Assembly: GCF_000733295.1 (NCBI RefSeq)
Contig: NZ_JPMI01000378.1
Span: forward strand, 62,001-126,000
Length of the DNA stretch: 64,000 nucleotides
Source of the DNA: Archangium violaceum Cb vi76
GTDB lineage: Bacteria > Myxococcota > Myxococcia > Myxococcales > Myxococcaceae
Direction of reading: 5' to 3'
The position numbers and the translations under genes were made by a program. Position 1 is the stretch's first letter. Each line of letters begins with the position of its first letter. A model generated the notes under the pieces. It was not told the DNA's origin. It did no database searches and was given only the letters and a program-made list of their open reading frames with translations. Of the stretch, positions 19,529-31,446 are shown in pieces.

Positions 19529-20617
19529 ATGGCTTCCGTGTTGCGCGTGCTCGTGGTGGATGACTCGGCGGTGGTGCGTCAGGGGGTGCTCACGCTCCTG
19601 CAGCACGTTCCGGGCATGGTGGTGGAGGTGGCGTCGGATCCCCTCATCGCGAAGCAGAAGATGAAGAGCCAGCGGCCGGACGTCATCCTGTTGGATTTGG
19701 AGATGCCGCGCATGGATGGGCTGACGTTCCTGCGCGAGCTGATGCGGGAGGACGAGCCCGTGCCGGTGGTGGTGTGCTCGGGGCTGGCGGGGCCGGGCTC
19801 GGAGACGGCGGTGCGCGCGCTGCAGGAGGGCGCGTTGGAGATCATCGCCAAGCCGCAGCTGGGCGTCGGGGAGTTCCTGCGCGAGTCCCGGGCGCGGCTG
19901 GTGCAGGCGTTGCGCAACGCGGCCCGGGCCCGTTCCCGGCTGGTGCGGCGGGGGACTCCCGTGAAGGAGGAGCCGGAGCGTCCGGAACGCCTCGCGCGCC
20001 CCGAGCGGCCGCCGCCCTCGATGCTCACGGTGACGACGGACATGGTGGTGGCGGTGGGCGCCTCCACGGGAGGCACGGAAGCGCTGCGGCAGTTGTTGGA
20101 GCGGATGCCTCCGGACTGCCCGGGCATCGTCATCGTGCAGCACATGCCGGAGCAGTTCACGTCGGCCTTCGCGAAGCGGCTCCACGAGTTGTGCCGCATC
20201 GAGGTGAAGGAGGCGGAGCAGGGAGACCGGGTGCAGCAGGGCAGGGCGCTCATCGCGCCAGGCAACCGGCACCTGCGGGTGAGGCGCAGCGGCGGCCACT
20301 ACCAGGTGGAGTTGATGGACGGAGGGCGGGTGTCCGGCCACAAGCCGAGCGTGGACGTGCTGTTCCAGTCGGTGGCGCGGGCGGCGGGGGAGAACGCCGT
20401 CGGCGTGCTGCTGACGGGGATGGGCGAGGACGGCGCGGACGGCCTGCTGGTGATGAAGCAGGCCGGAGCGGAGACGCTCGCGCAGGACGAGGCGAGCTGT
20501 GTGGTGTTCGGGATGCCGCGGGCGGCCATCCAACGTGGCGCGGTGGACGAGGTCGTCTCCATCAGGGGCATGACGGACGCGGTGCTGCGCCGCGCCCGCC
20601 GCGTCCGCGTGCACTGA
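19529..20617 (+). CDS. cheB: Chemoreceptor methylesterase/deamidase CheB
   Basis: The 362-residue response regulator has a receiver domain with acidic D11/D12 and phospho-acceptor D56 (VILLDLEMPRMDG). A charged linker of about 40 residues leads to the methylesterase domain with GASTGGTEAL (catalytic Ser), VQHMPEQFT (His) and LTGMGEDGADG (Asp). Phosphorylation by CheA should activate removal of receptor methyl groups. It closes the chemosensory gene set. The inverted repeats after it mark the probable transcript end. Confidence 0.93.
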   Translation: MASVLRVLVVDDSAVVRQGVLTLLQHVPGMVVEVASDPLIAKQKMKSQRPDVILLDLEMPRMDGLTFLRELMREDEPVPVVVCSGLAGPGSETAVRALQEGALEIIAKPQLGVGEFLRESRARLVQALRNAARARSRLVRRGTPVKEEPERPERLARPERPPPSMLTVTTDMVVAVGASTGGTEALRQLLERMPPDCPGIVIVQHMPEQFTSAFAKRLHELCRIEVKEAEQGDRVQQGRALIAPGNRHLRVRRSGGHYQVELMDGGRVSGHKPSVDVLFQSVARAAGENAVGVLLTGMGEDGADGLLVMKQAGAETLAQDEASCVVFGMPRAAIQRGAVDEVVSIRGMTDAVLRRARRVRVH

Positions 20618-20659
20618 GCCCCTTCAGGTAGAACCTCGAATATATCCCCTCGAATATTT

Positions 20660-20794
20660 CCCCTCTCCCCTCGGGAGAGGGACGGGGTGAGGGTGCCTGG
20701 GCCCCGGGTTGAACCCCCTGTCCACACCGAGGGCCACGGGTTGAAAGAACGGGCTCGGATACCCTCACCCCAACCCTCTCCCGGGGGGAGAGGG
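20660..20794. repeat. Paired inverted REP-like elements
   Basis: A 34-base unit at 20661-20694 and another at 20761-20794 are inverted copies that match at 31 of 34 positions, 66 bases apart. Each unit contains its own CTCTCCC/GGGAGAG hairpin. A short tandem GAATAT repeat lies just upstream (20638-20660). Such CCCTCTCCC-type palindromes are common dispersed elements in bacterial genomes. Here they lie between convergent cheB and the selenoprotein gene and could end both transcripts. Confidence 0.7.
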
Positions 20795-20806
20795 AGCATC
20801 AGGAAA

Positions 20807-21424
20807 TCAGGGCGCCTTCTTCTCTCCTCCCGCCGGTGGGGGCGCGACATAGCCCCCCTTGGAGAGCCGCTCGGCGCTGCGCTCGTAGACCTCGACGGGG
20901 TGCTCGCGCACACCCGTGGCATCCGCCCACCGGTTGTAGAAGTTGAAGAGCGCGCAGACGGTGATGGCGTCGTAGACCGCCTCGTCCGTCCAGCCCGCCG
21001 CCTTCACGGCCTCCACGTCCTCCTCGCGGATGTGCTCCGCCTCGCGATTCACCTTCTCCAGGAAACGGAACAACACCCGCTCGGCCTCCGGAATGGGAGC
21101 CGTGTCGGGGTTCTCCAGGACGGCCTGGACCTTCTGCTCATCGCCCAGCATTCGCGCCGCGACCGCGGCGTGGGAGTTCGTTCAAAATACGCACTGGTTG
21201 CGCCGCGAGGTGAAGGCGGCGATCAGCTCGCGCATGCCCGCGGGCAGCGGCGAGGGCCCGCGCATCGCCGCCTGGGTGAACTGCGTCAGCGCCTCCGTCA
21301 TCTCCGGCTTGAACGCCAACAGGTGCCAGAGGCCGGAGGGCGGCGCTCCGCTGCTCCGTGCGCGCCGGATGAGCTCCGAGTAGGAGCCATTGCCTTCGTG
21401 CTTCTCGATGTCCTTGAGGAACAT
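20807..21424 (-). CDS. AhpD-like (carboxymuconolactone decarboxylase family) probable selenoprotein, CxxU
   Basis: Read straight through a TGA at 21182-21184, this strand encodes one continuous 205-residue protein. It looks like the peroxidase-related branch of the AhpD/carboxymuconolactone decarboxylase family. The family's redox motif, normally CxxC next to THS/TNSHA, appears as C78-V-F-TGA followed by TNSHAAVAARMLGDE. The TGA therefore stands exactly at the second catalytic cysteine (residue 81), as selenocysteine should. The frame after it stays open for 124 codons with family-like sequence (ALFNFYNRWADATG). A hairpin begins 11 bases downstream. Without recoding the gene would be two fragments, each lacking half the protein. 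ATG 21424 opens MFLKDIEKHEG. Substrate is unknown; a thiol-dependent peroxidase or disulfide reductase role is inferred from the family. Confidence 0.8.
21155..21170 (-). promoter_or_regulatory. Putative bacterial SECIS hairpin
   Basis: On the coding strand CGCCGC (21170-21165), loop GGTC and GCGGCG (21160-21155) form a perfect six-pair stem. The loop starts 17 bases after the in-frame TGA. Bacterial SECIS elements need an apical G/U-containing loop about 16-37 bases from the UGA, and the E. coli fdhF loop also contains GGUC. A GC-rich hairpin can arise by chance here, so the TGA position is the stronger evidence. Confidence 0.6.
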
Positions 21425-21536
21425 GCGCTCCAGTGTACCAGAGTGGGCCGGAGTGCCCGAGCCGGGCCCGTCACGAGGGCGGCCGGGACACACCCAGGGT
21501 TCAACCCTTCCGTCAGCTGGTGCAAGCTGGCCCGCC

Positions 21537-22811
21537 ATGAACCCCACTGTCTCGGTATTGGTGTTGTCGTTGCTGGGCGCTCCGCCCGCTTCTTCCCAGG
21601 ACCCGCTCTGCGCGAAGCGCGAGCCCTGCCGCGTCGTGGAGACGCTCGACGCGGGCAAGGACGCACAGGGCCGCTCCCTCCAGGTGAAGCACCTGTCTCT
21701 CGGCTGGGCGGACGCGGACACGTCCGCTGACTTCGTCGGGCGCAAGTTCGGCCCGGGCAGCCGCAAGCAGGAAGGTTCCCGCGAGGAGGGCCAGTGCGAG
21801 GCCCTCGAGTGGTGGCTGGTGCGCCCGTCCCAGCCCGCCCAGCTCCTGCTGTCCGTGTGCAATGACGGCTATGGCTCCGCGGGCGTGGGTGAGGACCTGG
21901 TGACGGTGGCGGACAACCGCTTCACGCACGAGCAGAGCGGTGGCAGCCGCCAGCGCTGGTCCGTCTCGCGCACGTTGCAGCTCTCCCCGCTGCGGCAGGT
22001 CATCGAGGGCCACCGGAGCACCGACGGCATGGACGCGGAGCAGAAGGAGAGCGGTGACTACTGGGACGCCGAGCAGCTGCGTGGCGAGGTCGTCCGGGCC
22101 GCTCCCGAGTGCGAGCCGGGCCAGGCCTCGCTGGGAGAGCGGACGCTGCCGTTCCTGCCCCAGGTGCAGGTGGACAAGGCGTACCTGGAGGGCGGGTGGA
22201 AGCAGGCGGGGCTCGGCGCGTGTGGCTTCGAGGCGGGCAACTTCCTGCTGGGCACCCAGAACGACCCGAAGGACGCGGGGCTGAAGGCGCTGCTGGTGGC
22301 GCCGGACACCCTGCTCGTCGAGGTGCGGGACAACAAGTGGACGGGCCCGAGCGCGAAGTGGCTCAACGATGACCACGTGGAGCTCTGGCTGGCTCCTCAG
22401 CCGCCCCAGGAGCTCACCGGCTGTGGCAAGCCCGCGGCCGCGCAGTTGCCCTCGCAGTGGGGCATCCGCGTCGCCGATGGCAAGGTGTTCCCGGCCTTCG
22501 GCTCGCCCAGGCAGACGCTCCAGGTGGAGCGCGCCGAGCTGCCCGGCAAGCAGGGCTACCGGATGAAGCTGAAGCTGCCCACGCCCTTCCAGGCCATCAG
22601 CGTCGTCTACAGCGACAGCGACAGCGGGAAGAAGCAGGAGCGGATGCTCGCCACCAGCGCGGTGAAGTTCGGCCGGCCCGAGACGCTCAACCCCGTGCGC
22701 GTGGTGCCTCCGGCGGAGGCCACGTGCGCCGTGAAGAATGGCGAGCTCGCCGTGGTGCCCGGGCCGGCGAAGAAGACGGAGCCCGACGTCGCCGTCCTGC
22801 GCATGGAGTAG
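21537..22811 (+). CDS. Exported protein of unknown function
   Basis: The 424-residue product starts with a signal peptide (VSVLVLSLLGAPPASSQ) and continues as a soluble beta-rich protein with several cysteines. I do not recognise its family. The second half (about 205-400) alternates strands such as KALLVAPDTLLVEVRDNKW and DDHVELWLAP, like a carbohydrate-binding or beta-sandwich module. It is divergent from the selenoprotein gene by 112 bases and upstream of the metal efflux operon, with a hairpin between. Confidence 0.65.
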   Translation: MNPTVSVLVLSLLGAPPASSQDPLCAKREPCRVVETLDAGKDAQGRSLQVKHLSLGWADADTSADFVGRKFGPGSRKQEGSREEGQCEALEWWLVRPSQPAQLLLSVCNDGYGSAGVGEDLVTVADNRFTHEQSGGSRQRWSVSRTLQLSPLRQVIEGHRSTDGMDAEQKESGDYWDAEQLRGEVVRAAPECEPGQASLGERTLPFLPQVQVDKAYLEGGWKQAGLGACGFEAGNFLLGTQNDPKDAGLKALLVAPDTLLVEVRDNKWTGPSAKWLNDDHVELWLAPQPPQELTGCGKPAAAQLPSQWGIRVADGKVFPAFGSPRQTLQVERAELPGKQGYRMKLKLPTPFQAISVVYSDSDSGKKQERMLATSAVKFGRPETLNPVRVVPPAEATCAVKNGELAVVPGPAKKTEPDVAVLRME

Positions 22812-22819
22812 CTCGGCCG

Positions 22820-22849
22820 GACTCTGAGAAACCTCTCAGAGTCCTCTCA
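22820..22849 (+). promoter_or_regulatory. Hairpin and 11-bp-spaced direct repeats before the efflux operon
   Basis: GACTCTGAG (22820-22828) and CTCAGAGTC (22835-22843) form a perfect nine-base inverted repeat that could terminate the preceding gene. Overlapping it, CTCTCA occurs at 22833 and again at 22844, one helical turn apart, the spacing of OmpR-family regulator half-sites. The site lies 27-56 bases before the efflux operon start. Confidence 0.4.
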
Positions 22850-22875
22850 AGCGGTCCGGACGCGCGGCCTTTACG

Positions 22876-24108
22876 GTGCGCGTCATGGTTGCCGTCCTCG
22901 CCGCGCTCGTGTTGGCCGTCTCGCCCCCGGAGCTCTCTCCCCTGACCTTCGAGGAGGCGCTCGCGCTCGCCGGGCGAACCCCTGGTCCCGAGAGCGCCGC
23001 CCGAGCCGCCGAGGTCCGCCGCTCGGAAGGCACGCGTCTCTCTCCCTTCGTCTTCAACCCTCAAGTCACCGTCGAGCCCGGCTATCGCCAGCGCGCGGAC
23101 GAGCGCGGCGCGGACCTGCGCGTGGGCGTGAGCCAGACCTTCAGCCTCTCGGGCCAGGCGGGCGCGCGGAACACCGCCGTCCGCGCCGAGGAGGCCGTGC
23201 TCGACGCCGAGGCCCGCGCCGTCCTGCTCTCGCGCCGGCTCGCCATCGCCGAGGCGTGGTTGCGGCTCTGGGCCGCCGAGCAGGCCATCGTCCAGAGCGC
23301 GCACGAGCTGAAGCTGGCCACTTCCTTTCGCGATGCGGTGCAGGGGGCCGCGAAGCTGGGCGCCTCCACGAAGCTGGAGCTGGCCGAGGCCGGTGCGTAC
23401 CTCGCCGAGGCCCGGCTCGCCGAGCTGGACGCGGAGGGGCAGGTGGCCGAGCGCCGCGTGGCGCTGGCGATGTTGCTCGGCGGGGACCCCTCGCGCCCCC
23501 TCCAGGCCACCGGTGCGCTGCCCGAGGTGGAGCTGCCCCCGGACGCGGAGTGGGTACCCCTGGTGGCGCGGGCCTCCCAATTGCCGGAGGCGGCGGCGCG
23601 GACGCTCGGGGCCCAACTGGAGCGGGCACGCGCGGCCGAGGCCCACTCCTCCCGAGGCACCCTGCTGCAGGTGGGCGTCGCCGGGCTGCGCGAGTATGAC
23701 GGGGCGGCCGGTGGGGCGCTCACGCTGACGCTCACGCCGTCCCTCTTCGAGCGCGGAGAGCGGGACCGGGGCACGTTGCTGGCCTCCGCCGAGCGCCTCG
23801 AGGGCGAGGCCCGTGACGCCGGCCACCGCGCCGCCGCCGGACTGGCCCTCGCCCTCCATGAGGTGGAGCACTCGCGCGAGGTGCTGGCGGCGCTGCGGGG
23901 AGCGCTGCTGCCCTCCGCCGAGGAGGCCGCCCGGCTGCGCGAGCTCCTCTTCCAATCCGGGGACTCCACCGTCCCCGAGGTGGTGCTGGCGCGCCGTGCG
24001 CTGGCCGCCGCCCGCATCCGTCTGGGCCACGCCCGCGCCGGGGAGACCTGGGCGCGCGTGAGGGCCCGCTTCTTCCTCGACGCTCTCTCCGGAGTCTCCA
24101 CGCCATGA
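22876..24108 (+). CDS. TolC/CzcC-like outer-membrane efflux protein
   Basis: The 410-residue protein has a signal peptide (MVAVLAALVLAVSPPELSP) followed by LTFEEALALA, the usual opening of outer-membrane efflux proteins. Two long Ala/Glu/Leu-rich coiled-coil halves are separated by beta strands (RADLRVGVSQTFSLSG and GGALTLTLTPSLFERGERD). It should form the outer-membrane channel of the tripartite pump encoded with the next two genes. GTG 22876 or ATG 22885 may be the start. The last bases overlap the adaptor gene by ATGA. Confidence 0.85.
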   Translation: MRVMVAVLAALVLAVSPPELSPLTFEEALALAGRTPGPESAARAAEVRRSEGTRLSPFVFNPQVTVEPGYRQRADERGADLRVGVSQTFSLSGQAGARNTAVRAEEAVLDAEARAVLLSRRLAIAEAWLRLWAAEQAIVQSAHELKLATSFRDAVQGAAKLGASTKLELAEAGAYLAEARLAELDAEGQVAERRVALAMLLGGDPSRPLQATGALPEVELPPDAEWVPLVARASQLPEAAARTLGAQLERARAAEAHSSRGTLLQVGVAGLREYDGAAGGALTLTLTPSLFERGERDRGTLLASAERLEGEARDAGHRAAAGLALALHEVEHSREVLAALRGALLPSAEEAARLRELLFQSGDSTVPEVVLARRALAAARIRLGHARAGETWARVRARFFLDALSGVSTP

Positions 24109-25174
24109 GCCGTTCCGCGCTCCTCTCCTCCGTCCTCCTGCTGGGCGCGGCCCTCGGCTGCTCCTCGCCTCCCGCTCCGGCCGCGGCGCCTCCGCCCGCG
24201 CGCTCCAGCGCGCGCACCGCCTGGGTGCACCCGCGTCCTCCCCGGGGCGTTCCCCTCACGGAGGCCCCCGCCCTCGTGCTTCCCCACCCCGAGGGCGCCG
24301 CGGCGCTCGGCCTGCCCTTCAAGGGGAGTGTCACCCGCATCGCCGTGAGGCCCGGCCAGAAGGTGCGCAAGGGCGAGGTGCTCGTCGAGGTGCTCATGCC
24401 CGAGGTGGTGCGGGCCGCCGGTGAGTACGCGGCCGCTTCCCTGCGCCGCGAGGCCCATGAGCGTCGCACGGCGCAATTGAAGGCGCTCCAGGAGCAGGGC
24501 ATGGCCCGCGTCTTCGAGCTGGCCGAGGCCGAGGCGAATCTGGCCGAGGCCCGCGCGGCGCAGCAGGGCGCGCGGGCGCTGTTGAAGGTGGCGGGGCTGG
24601 AGGGCTCGGCGGCGGCCGGGGTGGCGCAGCGGGGCTCGGTGGCGCTGCGCAGCCCGGTGGACGGCGTCGTCACCGTGGTGGACGCGGTGCTGGGGCAGAC
24701 GCACGAGGGGGGCTCGGCGCCGCTGGTGCGCGTGGCGGGCGAGGGTCCCGCGCGGCTGGAGGCCCGGCTCTCGCTCACGTTGCCGGAGGACACCGCCTTC
24801 GAGTTCTCCGCGCCGGGCCTCGGGGCCGTGCCGGTGCGGCTGGTGGGGCGTGCGCCCTCGGTGGACGTGAGGGATGGCACCCTGGCCGCGTGGTTCGAGC
24901 CCGAGCCGGCGCGCTCCCTGCCCTCGGGCCTGCAGGGCACGCTGCGGGTGAGGGCGGACGGGCTGCCGGAGGTGAAGGTGGTGCCCGCGCGGGCCCTGTT
25001 GCTGGAGGGCCGTGAGGTGGCGGTGCTGGTGCGCGAGGGCGAGGGCCACCGCCGCCAGCCGGTGAAGGTGGTGGGGCAGTCCGGCGCGGACGCGCTGGTG
25101 CTCGGGCCGTTGAAGGAGTCGGACTCGGTGGCGGCCGACGCGGCGAGCGTGCCGGTCTCGGGAGGGCAGGGGTG

Positions 25175-25175
<1 letters not shown>
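24105..25175 (+). CDS. RND efflux periplasmic adaptor lipoprotein (CzcB-like)
   Basis: The 356-residue protein has a lipoprotein signal (LLLGAALGC, lipobox Cys about 19). A biotinyl-lipoyl-like segment follows (FKGSVTRIAVRPGQKVRKGEVLVEV), then a helical hairpin (about 105-165), the returning lipoyl strand (ALRSPVDGVVTVVDAVLGQ) and beta-barrel/membrane-proximal domains. This is the membrane fusion protein order. It would link the inner-membrane pump to the outer-membrane channel. It overlaps both neighbours, so the three genes form a translationally coupled operon. Confidence 0.88.
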
Positions 25176-28297
<3,122 letters not shown>

Positions 28298-28384
28298 AGC
28301 CTCCGGGGTGCGGCGGGCGCTGGCCCGGAAGCATCCGCCGCCGGCCTGAAAAACCCGTTTAGGGGACGGTATCCCACATGAAAA

Positions 28385-28399
28385 TACAATTTGATTGTA
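28385..28399. promoter_or_regulatory. AT-rich palindrome upstream of the kinase-TPR gene
   Basis: TACAAT-TTG-ATTGTA (28385-28399) is a perfect 15-base inverted repeat inside an unusually AT-rich island (about 28345-28445), 110 bases before the kinase start. It could be an operator or part of a promoter. No regulator is assigned. Confidence 0.4.
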
Positions 28400-28508
28400 A
28401 AATCAGTGGGGAGTTCAAGGGATTTTCAGAGGGCGATTGTTGACCTGATCGCCATCGAGCGCGGTCCCTGGCGGGGGGGCCCTCCTGACGGACGGAGGCG
28501 GACGGAGA

Positions 28509-31337
28509 ATGTCCGCGGGGGGAAGCGCCATGCAGCCCAAGAACAGTCAGGCCGCTCCCGGACTCGATGCGGTTTCGAGGAAAGGGGAGGCGGAGTCATC
28601 TCCGGCGCGGAGGAGGATCCCTCCTTCCCTCGCCGAGCGGTTCGAGGACATCCAGCTCGCCGGCGAAGGCGCGATGGGGACTGTCTACCGGGCGGTGGAT
28701 CCGCGGCTCGGCCGACCCATCGCGCTCAAGCTGCTCAAGAACGGCGAGCCGTCGCTGTGCCGGAGGCTCATCTCGGAAGCCCGGGTCCAGGCGCGCATCC
28801 AGCACGAGCACGTGTGCGGCGTGTTCGAGGCGGGGATGGCGGATGGCGAGCCGTACATCGTCATGCAGTACATCGACGGGGCTCCGCTGTCGCGCATGCG
28901 CGGGCGCCTGACGCTCGAGCAGCAGGTGACGCTGATTCAGCAGGTGGCCACGGCGGTGCACGAGGCGCACCGGGAGGGATTGATTCACCGGGACCTCAAG
29001 CCGGGAAACATCCTCGTGGAGCGGAGAGAGGACGGCACGTGGAAGCCGTACGTGGTGGACTTCGGCCTGGCGAGAGAGGTCGCGGAGCGGGGACAGACCC
29101 AGACGGGCGAGGTGCTCGGGACGCCGGCCTATATGTCGCCAGAGCAGGCCAATGGGGACGTGCACCGGTTGGACCGCCGCTCGGATGTGTATTCGCTGGG
29201 AGCGACGCTCTACGACGTGATCGCCGGGAGGCCGCCCTTCGTCTCGGAGCAGCCGTGGAAGCTGCTCATGATATCGGCGACGGAGGATCCGCCGCCGTTG
29301 GGGCAGGTGAAGCCGGGCATCTCGAAGGACCTCGAAACCGTCGTGATGAAGTGCCTGGAGCGGGAGCCGGAGCGCCGCTACGAGTCGGCGAGGGCGCTCG
29401 CGGAGGAGTTGGGGCGTGTCCTGGAGGGCGAGCGCATCCAGGCGAAGCGCACCTCCTGGGGTCAGCGTCTCCGGAAGAAGGCCCACAGGCACAAGCTGCT
29501 CACGGGAGTGATGGGGGCGCTCCTGGTGGGCGTGCTCGGGCTGGGGGCTGTCTGGGTGGGTGCACGGCGGCAGGCGGCGGAGCAGGCGCGGCTGGCGCAG
29601 GAGCTGGGCGAGAGCGTGAAGGAGATGGAGCTGTTCCTCCGTGCGGCGTACGGGCTGCCGCTGCACGATGTGGAGCGGGAGCGGGACGTGGTGCACGCCC
29701 GGCTCGAGGAGATCTCCCGGAACCTGGGCGCGCCGGGCGAGACGGGAACGGGCCCCCGGCACTACGCGCTCGGGCTGGGACAGCTCGCGCTCGGTGAGCC
29801 CGCGCGGGCCCGGGCGCATCTGGAGCAGGCGCTCGCGGCGGGGTACTCGTCGGCGAACCTCGAGTACGCGCTGGGGCGAGCGCTCGGTGAGCTCTACCGG
29901 AGAGCCCTGGAGGACACCCGGCGCATCACCCACCCGGGGGAGCGGCAGAAGAAGGTGGCGCAGCTCGACCAGGAGCTGCGCGAGCCCGCGCTCCGCCACC
30001 TGCGGGCGGCAATGGGGGCAAGGCTCGAGGTGCCCGAGTACGCGGAGGGGTTGATCGCCCTGTACGAGGGCCGGCACGAGGAGGCCATCGCCAAGGCGCG
30101 GGAGGCCTTCACCAAGGCGCCGTGGATGTACGAGCCGAAGAAGCTGGAGGGGGACGCGCTGTACGCCGAGGGGAGCAAGTACCGGCATGACGCGGCGTTC
30201 GACTACGAGAAGATGAAGGGCTACTTCGAGCGGGCGGCGGAGGCCTACCGGGAGGCGGCGGAGATGGGCCGCAGCGATCCCTCCATCCACCTGGCGCAGT
30301 GCGAGCTCTGGGAGAAGATGGGGTGGGCGGACGCCTCGAAAGATCTGCCGCCCGGCCCGTCCTTCGAGGCCGCCCTGGCGGAGTGTGACAGCGCGGTGCG
30401 AGCGAGCTCGCGGGAGGGAGAGCCCCTGGTGCGGCGGGCGCTCGTGCTCCTGGCGCGGGTGCATGTGCGCACTGGCAGTGGCTCGGAGGTCCCGCTCTCG
30501 CTGGTGGAGGAGGCGCTCGAGGCCGCCGAGCTGGGACGGCGGGCGCGCCCCCGGGAGGTGCTGGCCCACTACGCGGTGGCCCAGGCCCTCTTCCTTCGGA
30601 CCTCGCTCCTCTATATGTCGGGCCGCGAGGCCTCCATGGAGCCGGCCATCGCGGCCTATCAGGAGGTCCTCTCCCTGGAGCCGGGCTTCACCTGGGCCCA
30701 CAACGAGCTGGGGGAGGCGTATCTCGAGGAGGCCAGGAGGGCCATCGCGTTGGGACGGGAGGCGGCGCCGCTGTTGGACAAGGCGGCCTGGCAGTACGAA
30801 GAGGCCCTGTCGCTCGACCCGGGATTCGCGTTACCGGTGGGGGGCCTGCTGGAGGCCGCCAAGGTCCGGCTCGAAGCGGAGATCGCTCGAAGGCGCGAGG
30901 CACCGCGGGCGCTCCTCGCGTTCTCCTACGCGGTGACCCGGCTCGAGCACCTGCACTCCAGCCCGTCGGTCGTGGCCCTGTGGAAGGTGCGTGCGCATCG
31001 GCTCCACGCCCACCACGATTTCGTGCTCGGACGGGATCCTCGTCCGTCGTTGGTGGCCGCGGCCGAGGTGAGCCGCGTCCTCGCCGGCGAAGCGCCGACG
31101 GACTTCCGGCTGCTCAAGGAATTGCTCCTGTGCCATCTCCTCGAAGCCGAGAACGAGCGGCACCTGGGGAGGGCGCCGGAGCACGCCCTGGAGAAGGCGC
31201 GGGACGCGCTGCGAAAGGTGGCCGAGGTGGACGTGAAGCGCGCCAGGCAGACCTGCGAGGCCGCGGTCGAGCTGAGCCCGCTCCTGTCCCGGGAGTGCCA
31301 ACGCCTCTCGAACGAGGCCAGCCGCTCCGTTCGATGA
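28509..31337 (+). CDS. Ser/Thr protein kinase with TPR-rich C-terminal region
   Basis: This 942-residue protein is a PknB-like kinase. Its glycine loop is GEGAMGTV near residue 52, with lysine in IALKLL, catalytic loop HRDLKPGN, DFGL and APE-region YMSPEQ. One membrane helix (LLTGVMGALLVGVLGLGAVWVG, about 329-350) is followed by nearly 600 residues of helical repeats such as LALGEPARARAHLEQALAAGY and AYQEVLSLEPGFTWAHNELGEAY, which are TPR-like. The repeats should bind partner proteins outside the cytoplasm. ATG 28509 has GGAGG ten bases upstream. ATG 28530 in frame is the alternative. Confidence 0.9.
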   Translation: MSAGGSAMQPKNSQAAPGLDAVSRKGEAESSPARRRIPPSLAERFEDIQLAGEGAMGTVYRAVDPRLGRPIALKLLKNGEPSLCRRLISEARVQARIQHEHVCGVFEAGMADGEPYIVMQYIDGAPLSRMRGRLTLEQQVTLIQQVATAVHEAHREGLIHRDLKPGNILVERREDGTWKPYVVDFGLAREVAERGQTQTGEVLGTPAYMSPEQANGDVHRLDRRSDVYSLGATLYDVIAGRPPFVSEQPWKLLMISATEDPPPLGQVKPGISKDLETVVMKCLEREPERRYESARALAEELGRVLEGERIQAKRTSWGQRLRKKAHRHKLLTGVMGALLVGVLGLGAVWVGARRQAAEQARLAQELGESVKEMELFLRAAYGLPLHDVERERDVVHARLEEISRNLGAPGETGTGPRHYALGLGQLALGEPARARAHLEQALAAGYSSANLEYALGRALGELYRRALEDTRRITHPGERQKKVAQLDQELREPALRHLRAAMGARLEVPEYAEGLIALYEGRHEEAIAKAREAFTKAPWMYEPKKLEGDALYAEGSKYRHDAAFDYEKMKGYFERAAEAYREAAEMGRSDPSIHLAQCELWEKMGWADASKDLPPGPSFEAALAECDSAVRASSREGEPLVRRALVLLARVHVRTGSGSEVPLSLVEEALEAAELGRRARPREVLAHYAVAQALFLRTSLLYMSGREASMEPAIAAYQEVLSLEPGFTWAHNELGEAYLEEARRAIALGREAAPLLDKAAWQYEEALSLDPGFALPVGGLLEAAKVRLEAEIARRREAPRALLAFSYAVTRLEHLHSSPSVVALWKVRAHRLHAHHDFVLGRDPRPSLVAAAEVSRVLAGEAPTDFRLLKELLLCHLLEAENERHLGRAPEHALEKARDALRKVAEVDVKRARQTCEAAVELSPLLSRECQRLSNEASRSVR

Positions 31338-31446
31338 ATTCAAGACATCCTGGCGAAAAATGTAACTCCAGCCATCTTTGAAATCCCGCTGGATACGGGT
31401 ACCTATATGCAAACGCTCGATGTCCGAGCGAAACCGGGGGGGTCCC

